Below are positions 8,701-15,186 of a stretch of DNA of 33,392 nt, one piece after another (the stretch's first letter is position 1; the number at the start of each line of letters is the position of its first letter). The notes beneath the pieces were generated by a model. That model saw nothing but the letters and a program-made list of their open reading frames with translations. It was not told the origin of the DNA and did no database searches. A program made the position numbers and the translations under genes. This DNA is from Bacteroidia bacterium (lineage in GTDB: Bacteria > Bacteroidota > Bacteroidia > Chitinophagales > Saprospiraceae): assembly GCA_030429045.1 (NCBI GenBank), contig JAUIEA010000028.1, positions 1 through 33,392 on the forward strand. The letters are read 5' to 3'.

Positions 8701-9025
8701 TGACAATGTGACCTTGCCTCCCATGTTATTGCAGCCATTTTTGGAGAATTCGGTAAAGCATGGTATTGCTTATCTGGATCAGGGCGGAATTATATTACTA
8801 AAAATATGGCAAGAAGATACTGGGTTGCATGTAAAGATCATTGATAATGGAGTTGGGCGGATTGAATCCCGTAAGAGGCAGATGGATTCACTTAGATCCT
8901 ATAAATCGCATGGTACTGATCTGGTGAAGAAGCGGATCGAATTATTGAATGGGATTGGGTATGGCATAGGCCTGACAGTTACTGATTTAGACGAAGGTTA
9001 TGAGGTTTATTTGATTATTCATTAA
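5783..9025 (+). CDS. LytS-type sensor histidine kinase with propeller and Y_Y_Y sensor
   Basis: A membrane sensor of about 1080 residues. An N-terminal membrane anchor (about 9-29) is followed by a long periplasmic region with propeller repeats of the two-component regulator type (for example SEGRIWAGSSIGLL and DGHLWLGTPIGLF). A Y_Y_Y-type domain at about 745-815 ends in YGQWTSP, then comes a transmembrane helix (about 829-850). The His_kinase domain carries QAQMNPHFVFN with phosphoacceptor His883, and the ATPase domain has LQPFLENSVKHG and IIDNGVGR. It should phosphorylate the response regulator encoded 11 nt downstream. The frame opens at a TTG (5747), but that codon overlaps a promoter-like TATACTTTG, so the GTG at 5783 is preferred. 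The gene is markedly more AT-rich than nadA. The ligand is unknown. Confidence 0.92.
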   Translation: MIKKYILRHPIQSFGFAILFCATVILVSDYVRLIAFRQLAYESQPAKIVPMPVKLAGDRLREGRNISFYNSDLGNIPDNSITFIFQDSEGRIWAGSSIGLLKHTSKGFESAPIERSNSTNKFNTDVIGYDVSSPGYIYLYYKDIGLCQYDVKAHSMEILVPVIINYKGQPKVPILRKDELIYFSHSLPGELYIYNLVTRENHLTTERICGDFVQGVKGGDVGLYCSDLNSLCLKYIELTGDTIEHFSEYSVQPSYHDVVELAGDTVMIFNRNGITALLHDRANDTLKVVNCATAPDGSTIFEGTITSVMFDSLSRELYFSTWGGIAIQSIDSWDVDIVTSKPTRQNQIQIKYAPVRVILKDNSGDLWLGYYENGISRIENLNVTFGNYLGHDGNLDQEIKDVLKIRRGVNGELFYLTKGGIVIQDAGYGGYQILRDNVTPGRSCNKDWYRDIIPLTTPNTYLVVTWGNYPLILSLNGDEWALSSLKPEVEVFPCFSFSTTIDTLLGYRISSNWGQGDALIATDSTGKHLYRYVRRKDGSILTPSNLCRDVHVERDNIYLSITDKGLVKLALSPTRGHRVNGDTLFLDLIDQQFDTTCVAAKVLAHSEVYSIVHRMPDEVIALSNRGVFSVQNDNSVMYHDMPDLGKIVPKCGVQTTDGHLWLGTPIGLFEYDSNLEKLIHLYNRNTGLISQNIQDVFLNDDDRLLLGTKLGVSYLIDDPIKLSQPSIIIDELFFDSVQVLPVNNIYISTPGRKSVTINYSSTDYQELPHNKVRYSICNGNDRWLEVSPSREIVMPLAPGMYELKIQECDSYGQWTSPVTYIYLQIPCKWYWSVWLWVLLIGGMVMVFLRIWLDHIETVKDKQKLKDTIQYLRLETIQAQMNPHFVFNMLGTIQYFILKNDRLSANRYLVKLSNLIRNFLDSSINSSIGENGYIRNEITLRKEIELITDYMEFERIQMNENFEFVLKIDDEVNIDNVTLPPMLLQPFLENSVKHGIAYLDQGGIILLKIWQEDTGLHVKIIDNGVGRIESRKRQMDSLRSYKSHGTDLVKKRIELLNGIGYGIGLTVTDLDEGYEVYLIIH

Positions 9026-9036
9026 TGATATAGCTG

Positions 9037-9807
9037 ATGTTAAAGGTTGTAATAGTGGATGACACCAGGCCGAACCAGGAGATCGTTAAGGGGTATTTTG
9101 GTATGATGTTTCCTGATACAATTGACATATGTGGGGTGGCCATAGATGTCCAGCCCGCTATTGAATTGATCTCGGATTGCAATCCGGATTTGATAATTCT
9201 TGATATTCAATTGAAGACGGGAACAGGTTTCGATCTGCTTGATGGTCTTTTAGAAAGGAGTATCTCCATTCCTGAAGTAATTTTCATAACGGCATATGGA
9301 AAATATGAATATGCAACAAGGGCATTTGAGTATTCTGCAATTGACTTTTTGACGAAACCAATCGATCCTGACAAGTTTCAAATTTCTATTCAACGGGCTA
9401 TCTCAAAGATTGGATCTATGGGAAAGAGCGAGCCTCAAATTAAGATGTTATTGGATCATGTCAGGGGGGGAGGGGTCAAGCATACCAAGGTGGCTTTTCA
9501 TCGAATCAAGGGTATGATTGAATTCATTGAAGTGGATACGATCCTGTATTGTGAAGCGGATGGTTCTCTGACCAAAGTCTACCTTGAAGGTGGTGAAGTT
9601 GTGACGGTGATGCGCCATTTGGGGCACTATTCCAACATTCTCATCCAAGATTTCAGTTTCTATCCGATCAGCAATAAGACGCTTGTCAATATGGACTATG
9701 TCAAGAGTTATAATCACAGTGAGCTGGCGCTCACGCTCACTGGTGGGCAGGTGATCTATGCTTCCAGGCGGGGTGGTTCAGATTTCAGGAAGCTCCTGAA
9801 TGGTTAG
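9037..9807 (+). CDS. LytTR-family response regulator
   Basis: The 256-residue cytoplasmic regulator has a receiver domain (about 1-125) with the acidic pair Asp8-Asp9, phosphoacceptor Asp56 in LIILDIQL, Thr85 in FITAYG and Lys107 in LTKP. After a short linker a LytTR DNA-binding domain (about 150-255) contains FIEVDTILYCEADGSLTKV and FYPISNKTLVNMDYVKSY, the usual beta-rich fold that binds paired direct repeats. It lies 11 nt after the LytS-type kinase, which is the standard Bacteroidota pairing. An intrinsic terminator follows 10 nt after its stop. It could control the large operon downstream, since it ends about 140 nt before that operon's first gene, but no LytTR-site repeats were identified there. 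Confidence 0.93.
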   Translation: MLKVVIVDDTRPNQEIVKGYFGMMFPDTIDICGVAIDVQPAIELISDCNPDLIILDIQLKTGTGFDLLDGLLERSISIPEVIFITAYGKYEYATRAFEYSAIDFLTKPIDPDKFQISIQRAISKIGSMGKSEPQIKMLLDHVRGGGVKHTKVAFHRIKGMIEFIEVDTILYCEADGSLTKVYLEGGEVVTVMRHLGHYSNILIQDFSFYPISNKTLVNMDYVKSYNHSELALTLTGGQVIYASRRGGSDFRKLLNG

Positions 9808-9817
9808 TGCCAGACCT

Positions 9818-9843
9818 TAGGGGAGGTCCGATCCCCTATTTTT
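9818..9843 (+). terminator. Intrinsic terminator after the two-component pair
   Basis: TAGGGGA (9818-9824) and TCCCCTA (9832-9838) form a 7-bp GC-rich stem around a 7-nt loop, followed at once by TTTTT (9839-9843). It lies 10 nt after the response regulator stop and separates the two-component genes from the kinase-phosphatase operon. Confidence 0.85.
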
Positions 9844-9880
9844 GACCAGCTATTCCTTAAACCTACCACTTATTCTAAAC

Positions 9881-9914
9881 TTGCTAGCGGAGAATTCTAC
9901 AGATGATAGATTTG
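9881..9914 (+). promoter_or_regulatory. Candidate promoter of the kinase-phosphatase operon
   Basis: TAGATTTG (9907-9914) matches the Bacteroidota -7 consensus TAnnTTTG and lies 30 nt before the ATG at 9945. A TTG at 9881-9883 could be the -33 element, but the gap of 23 nt is longer than usual. Its placement right after the terminator and before the first gene of a long collinear run supports it. Confidence 0.45.
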
Positions 9915-9944
9915 AATCATCATTCAATCATAATCATCTGGGAA

Positions 9945-10613
9945 ATGAAGTGTACGGTCTGTGGTTTTGAGGAGAATCTGGCTCATGCTGCTGTATGTAA
10001 ACAGTGTGGAGCTGCTTTTCAGGGCGCGAGTGCCATTGAAGACAATAAGAAGACAACGCTGAGTCTTGGGCAGGATCCGCATGCGGTTACCAAATACACA
10101 GTGCTCGGCAAGCAATCAGGCGCATTGGAGCAGCCATCAAATTCAGAGGGCCGGCATTGTGCACATTGTGGTTATCAGATGAGGAAGGGCCTGGATCTGT
10201 GTCCCAATTGTGGATTTGAGCATACATCATCAGTTGGTAATGCTGTTGTTCCAGAACAGAAGAGCACGACGAGAGTTGGTCCTAAGACTAAGCGAATAGA
10301 AGAATTTACTGGCGAGTCTGGAGGTCCGAGAATTAGTTTGATTCCAATAAATAGTAAGAAGGCTTCAAGTCTGGAAACCTATGGTCAAGAGTTGGTACTT
10401 GATCGGGGCAAGGTGGATGAGACGGATGACACTATCTCAACATCGCCCCATCTTCGTATTTACTTTGATGAAGAAATGAAGGAGTGGAGGCTGGAAAATG
10501 CCGCCACGAACAAGGCGGTTTTTATTCAGGTAGAGGGAACCGTTTCAATTCGACCCGGGGCTGTGATACAAGTCGGTCAGAATAAACTATTTCAGTTCAA
10601 GATCGAGGAATAA
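9945..10613 (+). CDS. Double zinc-ribbon protein with C-terminal FHA-like domain
   Basis: A 222-residue protein with two four-Cys zinc ribbons, Cys3/6/18/21 and Cys72/75/86/89, separated by a flexible linker. The C-terminal domain (about 130-220) follows the FHA strand order: an LVLDRG strand, then IS-x-x-PH, a WRLENAATNKAVF region and an RPGAVIQVGQNKLFQF ending. The canonical Arg-Ser pair of phosphothreonine binders is degenerate, so it may bind a non-phosphorylated or atypical ligand. The frame is open from 9903, but the ATG at 9945 places the first ribbon Cys at residue 3, as in most zinc-ribbon proteins. No membrane segment is seen, so it is cytoplasmic. It is the first gene of the operon and abuts the kinase-FHA gene. 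Likely an adaptor for the kinases. Confidence 0.75.
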   Translation: MKCTVCGFEENLAHAAVCKQCGAAFQGASAIEDNKKTTLSLGQDPHAVTKYTVLGKQSGALEQPSNSEGRHCAHCGYQMRKGLDLCPNCGFEHTSSVGNAVVPEQKSTTRVGPKTKRIEEFTGESGGPRISLIPINSKKASSLETYGQELVLDRGKVDETDDTISTSPHLRIYFDEEMKEWRLENAATNKAVFIQVEGTVSIRPGAVIQVGQNKLFQFKIEE

Positions 10614-10628
10614 TTGAATGATCAAGCT

Positions 10629-11963
10629 ATGTTAGGCGTGAAGACCAGCGGTGTGTTCTACGAGAATGAAAGGATAAGTCTTCCTGAAAAACTTAATTTC
10701 AGGCAGGGTGACTTATTGCATCTTCATACTGGCCGCTATGCAGTTTCCCGGACCCTTGGGCAAGGTGGATTTGGCACGGTCTATCAATTGCTTGATGATC
10801 GGGGTGAATCTTTTGCTTTCAAGGTTCTCGATCTATGGCGGATGAAGCCCAATGAGTTTGATCAGATATCAGCACGGTTTGAGCAGGGCTTCAAGGCGGG
10901 CCAGGTAGAATCAAAATATCTCGTAAAAAATTATTCTCAAGGTAAGATTGCAGGGAACCCGTATATATTGATGGAGTTTTGCAGGAATGGTAGCCTTGGA
11001 TCTCGACAGCGTGAGTTTTTCAAGTTTGAACGATTCGAAGATGTGGCTTTGGCTATTTTGCACGCACTTCATGACCTGCATTTAAGTGGTATCATACACC
11101 GGGATATCAAACCTGATAATGTTTTATTTGATGACCATGACACTCCTAAATTGACAGACTTTGATATTTCTGGAAATATCAATCAGCGGATGACATCTGC
11201 AAATTGGCGGGGAGCAGTCAAGGAAATCTGGGGTACAGCGGTATATGCCCCCCCCGAGCAATTGAACCACAAGGATGCATATGCTTTGACCCGGCCATCT
11301 ATGGATATGTTTGCATTTGGGGTAACCTGTTATGAAACATTGACAGGTGGAAAGTATCCATATGGGAACTTTGAAGAATTTGAGAAGAATCCACTTGAGT
11401 TTTACAAGAAAGTGAAACAGGGTAAGTTTGAGCCTGTTACAGCATATCGATCGGATCTTCCGAGAGTTTGGGTAGATGCTATCCATGCCTGCCTGGTGGC
11501 TGATCCGGAGAAGCGAGTTCAATCTCCCAAAGAGATACTGGCTCTATTCGGATACCGTAAACCCGAATTGAATTATAATGAGTTTGTTCAGCATAATGAA
11601 TGGGTCTTAAAAGTGATGAATGGTGAAGAAGTCGGTCGTGAGTACAATCTGACTCGGTTGTCTAAGAGCGCAAATCGGCAAGTTCTTCGTATTGGGTGGG
11701 ACGCAAAGGGAGAGTCCGTCAATGACGTTCGACTCAAGGAGACTTTTACCAAATATATCTCTGAGAGTCATGCGACTTTGGAATGGGATCGAACTGAATG
11801 GGTTATACGAGATGGACAATGGTCACGATCAAAAGGGTGGCAGTCATCGTTGAATGGCACATTGGTCAATCAGGAGAGGATAGACAGTCTCACCGGCCGA
11901 AAGCTTCAGCATGCTGACATCTTAATGATAGGTGAGACTACTTTGAAAGTTCTTCATATTTGA
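10629..11963 (+). CDS. Ser/Thr protein kinase with C-terminal FHA domain
   Basis: A 444-residue cytoplasmic protein. The Hanks-type kinase domain (about 36-305) has Gly loop GQGGFG (44-49), Lys65 in FAFKVL, catalytic HRDIKPDN with Asp159 and Asn164, and the activation-segment end YAPPE. The metal-binding DFG is DFD (177-179), with Asp for Gly; the other catalytic residues are kept, so activity is likely. A FHA domain fills the C-terminus (about 325-444): LRIGWD, ISESHATLEW (His381), SLNGTLVN, HADILMIG. FHA domains bind phosphothreonine, so it could dock on autophosphorylated kinase or partner proteins. The frame starts with a TTG that directly abuts the previous stop; the ATG at 10629 is preferred. 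The stop is 5 nt before the next kinase start. Confidence 0.92.
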   Translation: MLGVKTSGVFYENERISLPEKLNFRQGDLLHLHTGRYAVSRTLGQGGFGTVYQLLDDRGESFAFKVLDLWRMKPNEFDQISARFEQGFKAGQVESKYLVKNYSQGKIAGNPYILMEFCRNGSLGSRQREFFKFERFEDVALAILHALHDLHLSGIIHRDIKPDNVLFDDHDTPKLTDFDISGNINQRMTSANWRGAVKEIWGTAVYAPPEQLNHKDAYALTRPSMDMFAFGVTCYETLTGGKYPYGNFEEFEKNPLEFYKKVKQGKFEPVTAYRSDLPRVWVDAIHACLVADPEKRVQSPKEILALFGYRKPELNYNEFVQHNEWVLKVMNGEEVGREYNLTRLSKSANRQVLRIGWDAKGESVNDVRLKETFTKYISESHATLEWDRTEWVIRDGQWSRSKGWQSSLNGTLVNQERIDSLTGRKLQHADILMIGETTLKVLHI

Positions 11964-11968
11964 AGCCG

Positions 11969-13636
11969 ATGTCTGTGTATCAACAAAAGGATAGATTTGA
12001 TGAGTACCTGATGGAAGAATACATCGGCACAGGATCATCAGCTGAAGTCTGGAAAGTAAGTGATCCAGATGGACATACGTTGGCGTTGAAGATTTTTGCG
12101 CCAGGTTCAGGACTTGATGATTATGGTCGATTGGTCTTTCGAGAGGAGTTTGAGAAGTCCTTTAGTCTGGAGCATCCGAATATTCTCCAGTCTATCCGGT
12201 ATGGCGACTATGACGATAAGCCATTTATTATCATGCCCTACAGTGAGCAGGGTTCGCTGATGAAAGTCCTGAGGGATCGGATGTTCCAACGGAAGCGTGA
12301 TGAACTTTCGTTTGAAACGTTGTTCACGGAAAGGGAGCTGGCCCTGATCATTCGTCAAGTGGCCGAAGCTTTGATCTACCTCAAGGAGAATGGCATCATC
12401 CATCGGGATATCAAACCGGATAATATTTTACTCGGGCAGCAGGATGGGCAGGTCCTTTACCTGTTAACAGATTTTGGAATCAGTACAAAGATTCGCAGAA
12501 CTATTCAGAAGCAGACGCGACAGAAGATCAATACGGATTCTGGGATGACTCCTGCGTATGCGCCTCCTGAAGTTTATCGCGGAGAGGTGTTTTCAAAAAG
12601 TGATATTTTTTCACTCGGGGTTTCCGTCTTTGAACTGGCGACGGGAGAGACACCAGCAGGGGCAAGTGGTATTGGTATCGGACTGGCCATGTTGAACGGG
12701 GCCGATGTGCCTTCTTTGAGTGGTGACTATTCCGTTCGATTTCAGGAGTTGGTTGCGTCCTGTATGCAGTTGGATGAGCAGAAGCGTTGCTCTGCAGAGG
12801 ATCTGCTTTTTTGGTCATCGCATTATTTGGATCAGGGATGGTGGCCCGTTATTCAATCTCCATCAGAGGTCCAATCTTTGGATCTCCATCAAGCTACTGC
12901 TGTTTCTGATGACCCACAGAATGTGGCCGGGGTTGAGGATCAATATGATAGTGAATACCTTGCTTTTGTAAAGAAGTATGGACAGCAGCAAGTTGACAGT
13001 TCAACTCACGAGTCAACACAGGTTCCTTCTCCTGAAGCAAGTGAACAGAAGGCAAGTAATGCGAGTGATCCTGTGGTTAATTCCCCGCGAAATCCCAGGA
13101 ACACATGGTCATTCTATGGCAGAAACTACTCTGTTAGAGCATCCATGATCTCTTTGGTCATTGTGCTGGCATTAGGTTATTTGGGCGCTGTTTTTCTCAT
13201 TCAACGGTCTGCTAATAATGCCTGGATCAATGGTCATGTCTCTATAGCATCCGAACGGTATTCGTGGGTTTGTACAATGACCGGGATGGACAGATTTTGT
13301 GAAAGAGCAGGAACCATGAAGGCATTGGATGAGTCGTTCATCTTCGGAGGGACGTTCATCTATAATCGAGCTGTTGTTCGGGATAAGTCGACAGGTAAAA
13401 AGGGATTTATTGATAAGTCAGGGCAAGTGGTAATTCCCGCTCGGTTTGACGATGTGGGTGGTTTCAATAAATTTGGCCTTGCGGCTGCAGCTTTAGAAGC
13501 TGGAAAGTATGGCATGATCGATCTGAACGGCGATTTTGTGATCGAGGCGAAGTACAGTGGATTGGATGTCAAGGAGGAATTTGTAGTAGGTGATCAAAAA
13601 GACACAATTTATTTTCAAACGCTGAATACGAAGTAA
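11969..13636 (+). CDS. Membrane Ser/Thr kinase with periplasmic WG repeats
   Basis: A 555-residue protein. A complete Hanks-type kinase domain (about 10-285) has Gly loop GTGSSA (20-25), Lys41 in LALKIF, HRDIKPDN (Asp147, Asn152), a normal DFG (168-170) and YAPPE. An acidic, Ser-rich linker follows, then one transmembrane helix (about 393-411). The C-terminus holds two WG-type beta repeats (about 467-532): KGFIDKSGQVVIPARFDDV and YGMIDLNGDFVIEAKYSGL. With the kinase in the cytoplasm, the repeats lie in the periplasm and are likely the sensor or docking part, as extracellular domains are in PknB-type kinases. A TTG at 11960 would overlap the previous stop; ATG 11969 is preferred. The next gene starts 10 nt later. 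Confidence 0.92.
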   Translation: MSVYQQKDRFDEYLMEEYIGTGSSAEVWKVSDPDGHTLALKIFAPGSGLDDYGRLVFREEFEKSFSLEHPNILQSIRYGDYDDKPFIIMPYSEQGSLMKVLRDRMFQRKRDELSFETLFTERELALIIRQVAEALIYLKENGIIHRDIKPDNILLGQQDGQVLYLLTDFGISTKIRRTIQKQTRQKINTDSGMTPAYAPPEVYRGEVFSKSDIFSLGVSVFELATGETPAGASGIGIGLAMLNGADVPSLSGDYSVRFQELVASCMQLDEQKRCSAEDLLFWSSHYLDQGWWPVIQSPSEVQSLDLHQATAVSDDPQNVAGVEDQYDSEYLAFVKKYGQQQVDSSTHESTQVPSPEASEQKASNASDPVVNSPRNPRNTWSFYGRNYSVRASMISLVIVLALGYLGAVFLIQRSANNAWINGHVSIASERYSWVCTMTGMDRFCERAGTMKALDESFIFGGTFIYNRAVVRDKSTGKKGFIDKSGQVVIPARFDDVGGFNKFGLAAAALEAGKYGMIDLNGDFVIEAKYSGLDVKEEFVVGDQKDTIYFQTLNTK

Positions 13637-13646
13637 ATACAGGATT

Positions 13647-15176
13647 ATGACACGAGATACAGTACAACTGTCTGGCGGAAACAGTCTCAAGCAGACGATG
13701 GTCCAGGGATTTCGGGCAATGAGTGGTAAGGATGTACCCAATTTTACCATATTGTTTCTGGATCCTACCCGAAATAAACTGAAGGGGGATTTTATGAATG
13801 TGGTTGTCCCTTATGTGGAGATCGGGAGAAGCTCAAAGTGTGCTATTCGTTACGGAGAGGATTATCCCACCGTAAGCCGGGTGCATGCAGCTTTGCAATC
13901 CATTAATGGGCAGGTGGTGATCAAGCATTTGGGTACCAACCCCACATTGGTGAATGGGCAGCCCGTCCAGGATTCAATGGTCTTGAATAATGGGGATGAG
14001 GTTCAGTTGTCTTATGAGGGTCCACGGATTCGTATCAATACCTCAGCTGTGAAGACTTCCACCATGAAGTTTACACAGCGTATGGCGTTGTATACCAGTC
14101 AGGCGTTAGTACCTTACAAGAAGGCTCTTGCCATTCTAGGATCGCTATTGATCCTGGCCGTGGCTGGCTTCGGCTATGCCAATTGGCAGCAAAAGCAGAC
14201 TATTGATCTGCAAGGCATGACCATTGAGGAGCAGCAATCTCGGATTGCTGATCTCGATTCCAAACAGAATATGAATGATCAAAAGGCTAATCAACTGAGA
14301 GGACAGTTGGCCTCCAACCGGCAATACACAGCACAGCAAAGGGCTGAAATGGAAGCTGAATTGAGACGATTGGAAGAAGATAACCGGATGATTGCTTCCG
14401 AGTTGCAGATGTTGGCGTCAAATGCTGAAGCAGAGAAGAATAAAATAAGTGGCGCAGATTTCCTAAAAGCGAATGAGCAGGATATTTATTTCATTTATGC
14501 TACAGAGATGACAACGATTCCGGCAGGTGGTGGAGCGCCGATTATTAGGACAGAAGGATTATGGGCAGGCACTGGATTTATTACCAGCGAAGGAGATTTT
14601 GTGACTGCTAGGCATGTGATTATGCCATGGAGATACAATGACGACGAATTGCTAATCTATAACCAACATGAAACTGCAGGTGCAAAGATCGAGGTGAAAT
14701 TCCGGGCAATCTCTCCTTCTGGTGATAAATTTGAATTTACGTCCAATGAGATGAAAAGCTCTGATGCAAAGGATGAAAAATTTGACTACGAAGGGCATCC
14801 AGTAAAAGTTTCAATGAACAGTGAGACGGATTGGGCCTATATGCATATCAATGATCGTCATGGTTCATTTGTTGCTGATCGTAAGTTGTCTTCGCAATTG
14901 AATCCAGGTGATATTGTCCATGTAGCCGGTTATCAGTATGCCTATTATACCCAGGATGTGGAAAAAGGAATATCTCCAAATTATTCTTCAACTCAGGTTG
15001 CTCAGTCCGGGCTTCGTCAGGGAGTGATTCAAACCTCCAATCGGGGATTTGGCCAGGGTTCCAGCGGCGCACCGGCGATCGTTGAAGTCGATGGTGAATT
15101 CAAATTGGTTGGTATTGCTGTTGCCGGTGTCGGATCCGAGCAGGGTTTAATTGTGCCGATCGGAAATCTTCGTTAA
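13647..15176 (+). CDS. FHA-transmembrane-coiled coil-trypsin-like protease fusion
   Basis: A 509-residue single-span membrane protein. The N-terminal FHA domain (about 50-132) has VEIGRSSKC, VSRVHAAL (His80), a TNPTLVNG segment and NNGDEVQLSY, so the phosphopeptide-binding residues are kept. A hydrophobic helix (about 159-178) is followed by a heptad-like coiled coil (about 182-265) rich in Gln, Glu, Arg and Leu. The C-terminal domain looks like an S1-type serine protease: AGTGFITSEGDFVTARHV with His323, TDWAYMHI with Asp395, and GQGSSGAPAIV with Ser473 as nucleophile. By topology the FHA domain reads phosphorylation in the cytoplasm while the protease faces the periplasm. No PDZ domain is present, unlike DegP. 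It lies 10 nt after the membrane kinase gene and is probably its partner. Confidence 0.88.
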   Translation: MTRDTVQLSGGNSLKQTMVQGFRAMSGKDVPNFTILFLDPTRNKLKGDFMNVVVPYVEIGRSSKCAIRYGEDYPTVSRVHAALQSINGQVVIKHLGTNPTLVNGQPVQDSMVLNNGDEVQLSYEGPRIRINTSAVKTSTMKFTQRMALYTSQALVPYKKALAILGSLLILAVAGFGYANWQQKQTIDLQGMTIEEQQSRIADLDSKQNMNDQKANQLRGQLASNRQYTAQQRAEMEAELRRLEEDNRMIASELQMLASNAEAEKNKISGADFLKANEQDIYFIYATEMTTIPAGGGAPIIRTEGLWAGTGFITSEGDFVTARHVIMPWRYNDDELLIYNQHETAGAKIEVKFRAISPSGDKFEFTSNEMKSSDAKDEKFDYEGHPVKVSMNSETDWAYMHINDRHGSFVADRKLSSQLNPGDIVHVAGYQYAYYTQDVEKGISPNYSSTQVAQSGLRQGVIQTSNRGFGQGSSGAPAIVEVDGEFKLVGIAVAGVGSEQGLIVPIGNLR

Positions 15177-15186
15177 TCCATTTAAA

